Below are positions 61,780 through 64,000 of a stretch of DNA of 64,000 bases, in pieces. A model generated the notes under the pieces. That model was not told the DNA's origin. It was given only the letters and a program-made list of their open reading frames with translations, and made no database searches. Positions within the stretch are counted from its first letter, which is position 1; every line of letters begins with the position of its first letter. Source of the DNA: Bacillus sp. ISL-41 (lineage in GTDB: Bacteria; Bacillota; Bacilli; Bacillales; Cytobacillaceae); contig NZ_JAGGQP010000016.1 in NCBI RefSeq assembly GCF_018613235.1, positions 124,001 through 188,000 on the forward strand. The letters run 5' to 3'. The position numbers and the translations under genes are program-made.

Positions 61780-62040
61780 TAAAATTTCGTAAAACTTTTT
61801 AAAAGCATTCGAGCAAGACGAGTAAACAAGAATGGTGTCAGAGAGTGGAGTCCACCGGCTGAAAGGCTCCGCCGCCCTCTTCATGTTGAACCCTACCTTG
61901 CGAGCTGCCAGGCAAACCTGGACGTATACCGGCGTTAACGGATGTTGAGCTGCACTTTTTCGGCACTGGCTGAAGAAGTGAATGAGGGTGGTACCACGGA
62001 AGCATGGCCTTTCGTCCTTTTTTGGATGAAGGGTCTTTTT
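61780..62040 (+). ncRNA. T-box leader (proline) of proI
   Basis: A stem I-like region carries GAACCCTACC, where the specifier is probably CCU (61892-61894, proline) followed by the usual A. The T-box AGGGTGGTACCACGG is at 61985-61999 and the terminator arm pair GGCCTTTCGTCC / GGATGAAGGGTC with a T run ends at about 62040. Uncharged tRNA-Pro would stop termination and permit proI expression. The exact 5' end is an estimate. Confidence 0.88.
62006..62040 (+). terminator. T-box-controlled terminator
   Basis: GGCCTTTCGTCC pairs with GGATGAAGGGTC (G-U pairs) around a T-rich loop, followed by TTTTTGTTTTTT. Confidence 0.85.
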
Positions 62041-62113
62041 GTTTTTTCGGTGTAAGCACCGGGCTCTCTTTGAGTGGCAAAATAGAACATCAAATTTTTT
62101 GGAGGCGATCTTG

Positions 62114-62959
62114 ATGAAGAAGCTTGTTTTTGTTGGGGCAGGTTCGATGGCAGAAGCGATGATTTCCGGAGTAGGGGCAAGCGGGCTTCTTCCGGGAGAG
62201 CAAATTTGGGTCACAAATAAACAAGATACTGACAGATTGAAAACTCTGGAGCAGAAATATGGAATCAAAACGACATATGACTCAGGAATGCTTTTTAAAG
62301 ACGCGGATGCAGTCGTCCTGGCGATGAAACCAAAGGATGCAGCAGCGGCGATCGAGGAGATCAAATCTTATTTGTCTGAAGGTATGCTTGTCATTTCCAT
62401 CCTTGCTGGTGTTTCGATTGACGCTATTGAAACTGCTGCTGATAAATCATTGGCCGTGGTAAGGGCAATGCCGAACACCTCGGCCGCGATTGGCAAATCG
62501 GCAACTGCGCTAGCAGTGAATTCCCATGTGAGTGAAGCGCAAAAGATGCTGGTGCAGGAGCTTTTTAACACAGTTGGCCTGACGACAGTCGTTGAGGAAT
62601 ATCAGCTTGACGCCGTCACAGGACTATCTGGAAGCGGGCCAGCCTATATTTATTACCTGGTCGAAGCAATGGAGAAAAGCGCAGCCGAAATTGGTCTTGA
62701 AAAGCAAACAGCGAAGCAGCTGATTATCCAGACGCTGCTGGGTGCAGCGGAAATGCTGACGAAGTCGGATAAGGAGCCTGCCCAGCTCCGCTTTGAGGTG
62801 ACCAGCCCGGGAGGTACGACCGAAGCAGGAATCAGCATTCTTGAGCAGCATGGCGTCCAATCTGCTTTCGTATCCTGCATCAAGGAAGCCACAGCTCAAT
62901 CAAGAAGGCTGGGCCATCTGCTGGGAAATGAACTTGCAGCAGCAAACCGTCCGCTTTAA
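62114..62959 (+). CDS. proI: Pyrroline-5-carboxylate reductase
   Basis: 281 residues. NAD(P)-binding FVGAGSMAEAMISG, AVVLAMKPKDAAAAIEEI, RAMPNTSAAIGKSATALAV and GLSGSGPAYIYYLVEAME with C-terminal SPGGTTEAGISILE, all P5C reductase signatures. It makes proline from pyrroline-5-carboxylate with NADPH. The T-box leader gives proline-starvation control, as for B. subtilis proI (yqjO). ATG at 62114 after GGAGG. Confidence 0.96.
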   Translation: MKKLVFVGAGSMAEAMISGVGASGLLPGEQIWVTNKQDTDRLKTLEQKYGIKTTYDSGMLFKDADAVVLAMKPKDAAAAIEEIKSYLSEGMLVISILAGVSIDAIETAADKSLAVVRAMPNTSAAIGKSATALAVNSHVSEAQKMLVQELFNTVGLTTVVEEYQLDAVTGLSGSGPAYIYYLVEAMEKSAAEIGLEKQTAKQLIIQTLLGAAEMLTKSDKEPAQLRFEVTSPGGTTEAGISILEQHGVQSAFVSCIKEATAQSRRLGHLLGNELAAANRPL

Positions 62960-63017
62960 AAATTGCAAATGCCCTCCCTGTTTCTCTACAATGGAGAAAA
63001 ACAACAGGGACGTGTAG

Positions 63018-64000
63018 ATGTTGCTTCTAACCTTACTGTCTTTAACTTTAATCATCTGGATTTTGGCGACAATCGATGCCTTGATTGGTTTTAGGAAAAT
63101 GGATTCCCTCGAAAAGGCTGAGGTTGCCGGCCAGGGACAAAAGCTTAGCGTCATCGTTGCTGCCAGGAATGAAGAAGAACATATTTCCCAAAGCATTCGC
63201 ACCCAGCTGAACCAAACCTACAAAAATACCGAGTGGATCCTGGTCAATGACCGTTCCGAGGATGATACTGGCAAAATGATGGAACACCTGAAAAGTTCTG
63301 ATTCGAGAATCAGAGTAATCCATATCGAAAGTTTGCCAGAAGGGTGGCTCGGCAAGAACTACGCACTCTATAAAGGCTGCCAGCGCGCGACAGGGAACCT
63401 GCTCTTATTTACAGATGCTGATGTTTTGTACCATACCGAGGCTTTTTCAAAAGCGGTTGGCTATTTTGAGAAACATGATCTCGATCATTTGACCGCGGCC
63501 CCGAACCTTAGTGCAAAGCCATTCTGGCTAAAAGCCTTTGTTGCGTTCTTTTTGTTTGGCTTTTCGTATTACAAACGGCCGTGGCTCGGCAATAATCCGC
63601 GTTCGAAGACTGGGGTCGGCATCGGGGCGTTCAATATGATCACTCGGTCGGCCTATGAAAAAGTCGGCACACATGAATATATAAGGATGAGGCCCGATGA
63701 TGACTTGCAGCTGGGAATGATGATTAAGCGAATAGGTCTCAAGCAGCGGATTGTCACGGCTATGACACTCATTGAAGTGGAATGGTACCAAAGCCTGAAG
63801 GAAGCTTTAGCGGGACTGGAGAAGAACACCTTTGCCGGCCTCCACTATCGGATCAGCATGGTACTATTTTCGGTGTTCGGTGTCTTTGTATCCCAGGTCG
63901 TGCCGTTCTTCACTCTTTTTTCAAATAATCAGGCAGTCGCCATTTTAAGTGCTGTCAATCTTATATTCCTGGCTTTCCTTTATGTGATGGTAACAAAGAA
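63018..64000 (+). CDS. GT2-family glycosyltransferase, 3' end cut off
   Basis: At least 327 residues before the window edge. A membrane span (residues 1-20), then KLSVIVAARNEEEHISQSIR (GT-A start), LLLFTDADVLYHTEAF (metal Asp-x-Asp) and RMRPDDDLQLGMMIKRIG, followed by two membrane spans. The layout resembles HpnB-type glycosyltransferases that act on lipids at the membrane. Acceptor unknown. ATG follows CAGGGACG-type weak ribosome site; separately placed after proI by about 58 bases. Confidence 0.85.
   Translation, partial: MLLLTLLSLTLIIWILATIDALIGFRKMDSLEKAEVAGQGQKLSVIVAARNEEEHISQSIRTQLNQTYKNTEWILVNDRSEDDTGKMMEHLKSSDSRIRVIHIESLPEGWLGKNYALYKGCQRATGNLLLFTDADVLYHTEAFSKAVGYFEKHDLDHLTAAPNLSAKPFWLKAFVAFFLFGFSYYKRPWLGNNPRSKTGVGIGAFNMITRSAYEKVGTHEYIRMRPDDDLQLGMMIKRIGLKQRIVTAMTLIEVEWYQSLKEALAGLEKNTFAGLHYRISMVLFSVFGVFVSQVVPFFTLFSNNQAVAILSAVNLIFLAFLYVMVTK

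Noticed and set aside
61729-62364. 211-residue minus-strand ORF over the T-box and proI
   Set aside because: Antisense to a clear T-box leader and proI; no ribosome site or recognisable protein.

Overview
The window is chromosomal DNA from an endospore-forming member of the Bacillaceae, a Bacillus/Mesobacillus/Neobacillus-like organism. Evidence: spore genes (cotJABC, spmAB-dacB, spoVA, spoIIA-sigF, spoIIM, mciZ), Gram-positive ribosome-binding sites, FMN and T-box leaders, frequent TTG/GTG starts, and close gene-order agreement with the B. subtilis fer-resABCDE-scpAB-sigF-fur-yqk/yqj part of the chromosome. Names rest on reading the translations and on this synteny; no database search was possible.

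Layout. 1-1.4 kb: end of a CBS-domain gene and cotJABC. 1.5-6.5 kb: ypbF, then ypbB-recS-ypbD-ypbE, divergent from fer. 6.7-9.4 kb: riboswitch-controlled ribU, then serA. 9.4-10.2 kb: a decayed IS1182-type element in a hairpin next to serA. 10.2-14.3 kb: a PHP phosphoesterase, an M23/LysM peptidase, rsiX and sigX. 14.7-21.5 kb: resE, resD, resC, resB, resA (cytochrome c maturation and respiratory control), then rluB. 22-27 kb: dacB-spmA-spmB, ypuI, an unknown gene, scpA-scpB. 27-30 kb: a YjcZ-like peptide, ypuF, a ribT without its riboflavin operon, lysA. 30.3-33.5 kb: a spoVA operon lacking AC, AD and AEb. 34-36.9 kb: dacF and spoIIAA-spoIIAB-sigF. 37-37.6 kb: a second IS1182 remnant. 37.6-45.6 kb: drm-pupG-pdp (catabolite control inferred), xerD, yqzK, fur, spoIIM, nudF-yqxK. 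45.7-48.6 kb: mciZ, yqkF, a ZIP-like membrane protein, yqkC, GrpB. 49-53 kb: acetoacetate/leucine catabolism genes (thiolase, scoAB, HMG-CoA lyase). 53-57.8 kb: yqkD, a lipoprotein, yqkB, a CDGSH protein, an SOS-type yqjX-yqjW pair, yqzH. 57.8-62 kb: an ECF sigma/anti-sigma pair and yqjP-yqjQ. 62-64 kb: proline T-box with proI, and a truncated glycosyltransferase.

The least explained signal is intergenic. Several gaps carry tandem arrays with the same 52-bp period, each unit being an inverted-repeat hairpin plus a pyrimidine-rich spacer. Arm sequences differ: one type at 14.5 and 54.1 kb, another at 33.6 kb, and a weak third at 21.7 kb. The two IS1182 remnants are each flanked by a duplicated terminator-like hairpin sequence, and both contain a copy of a GC-rich palindromic repeat whose third copy, at 48.7 kb, lies in a MITE-like element.

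Functionally the window combines forespore and mother-cell sporulation genes, chromosome segregation, heme-protein maturation, nucleoside salvage, iron regulation and SOS mutagenesis.
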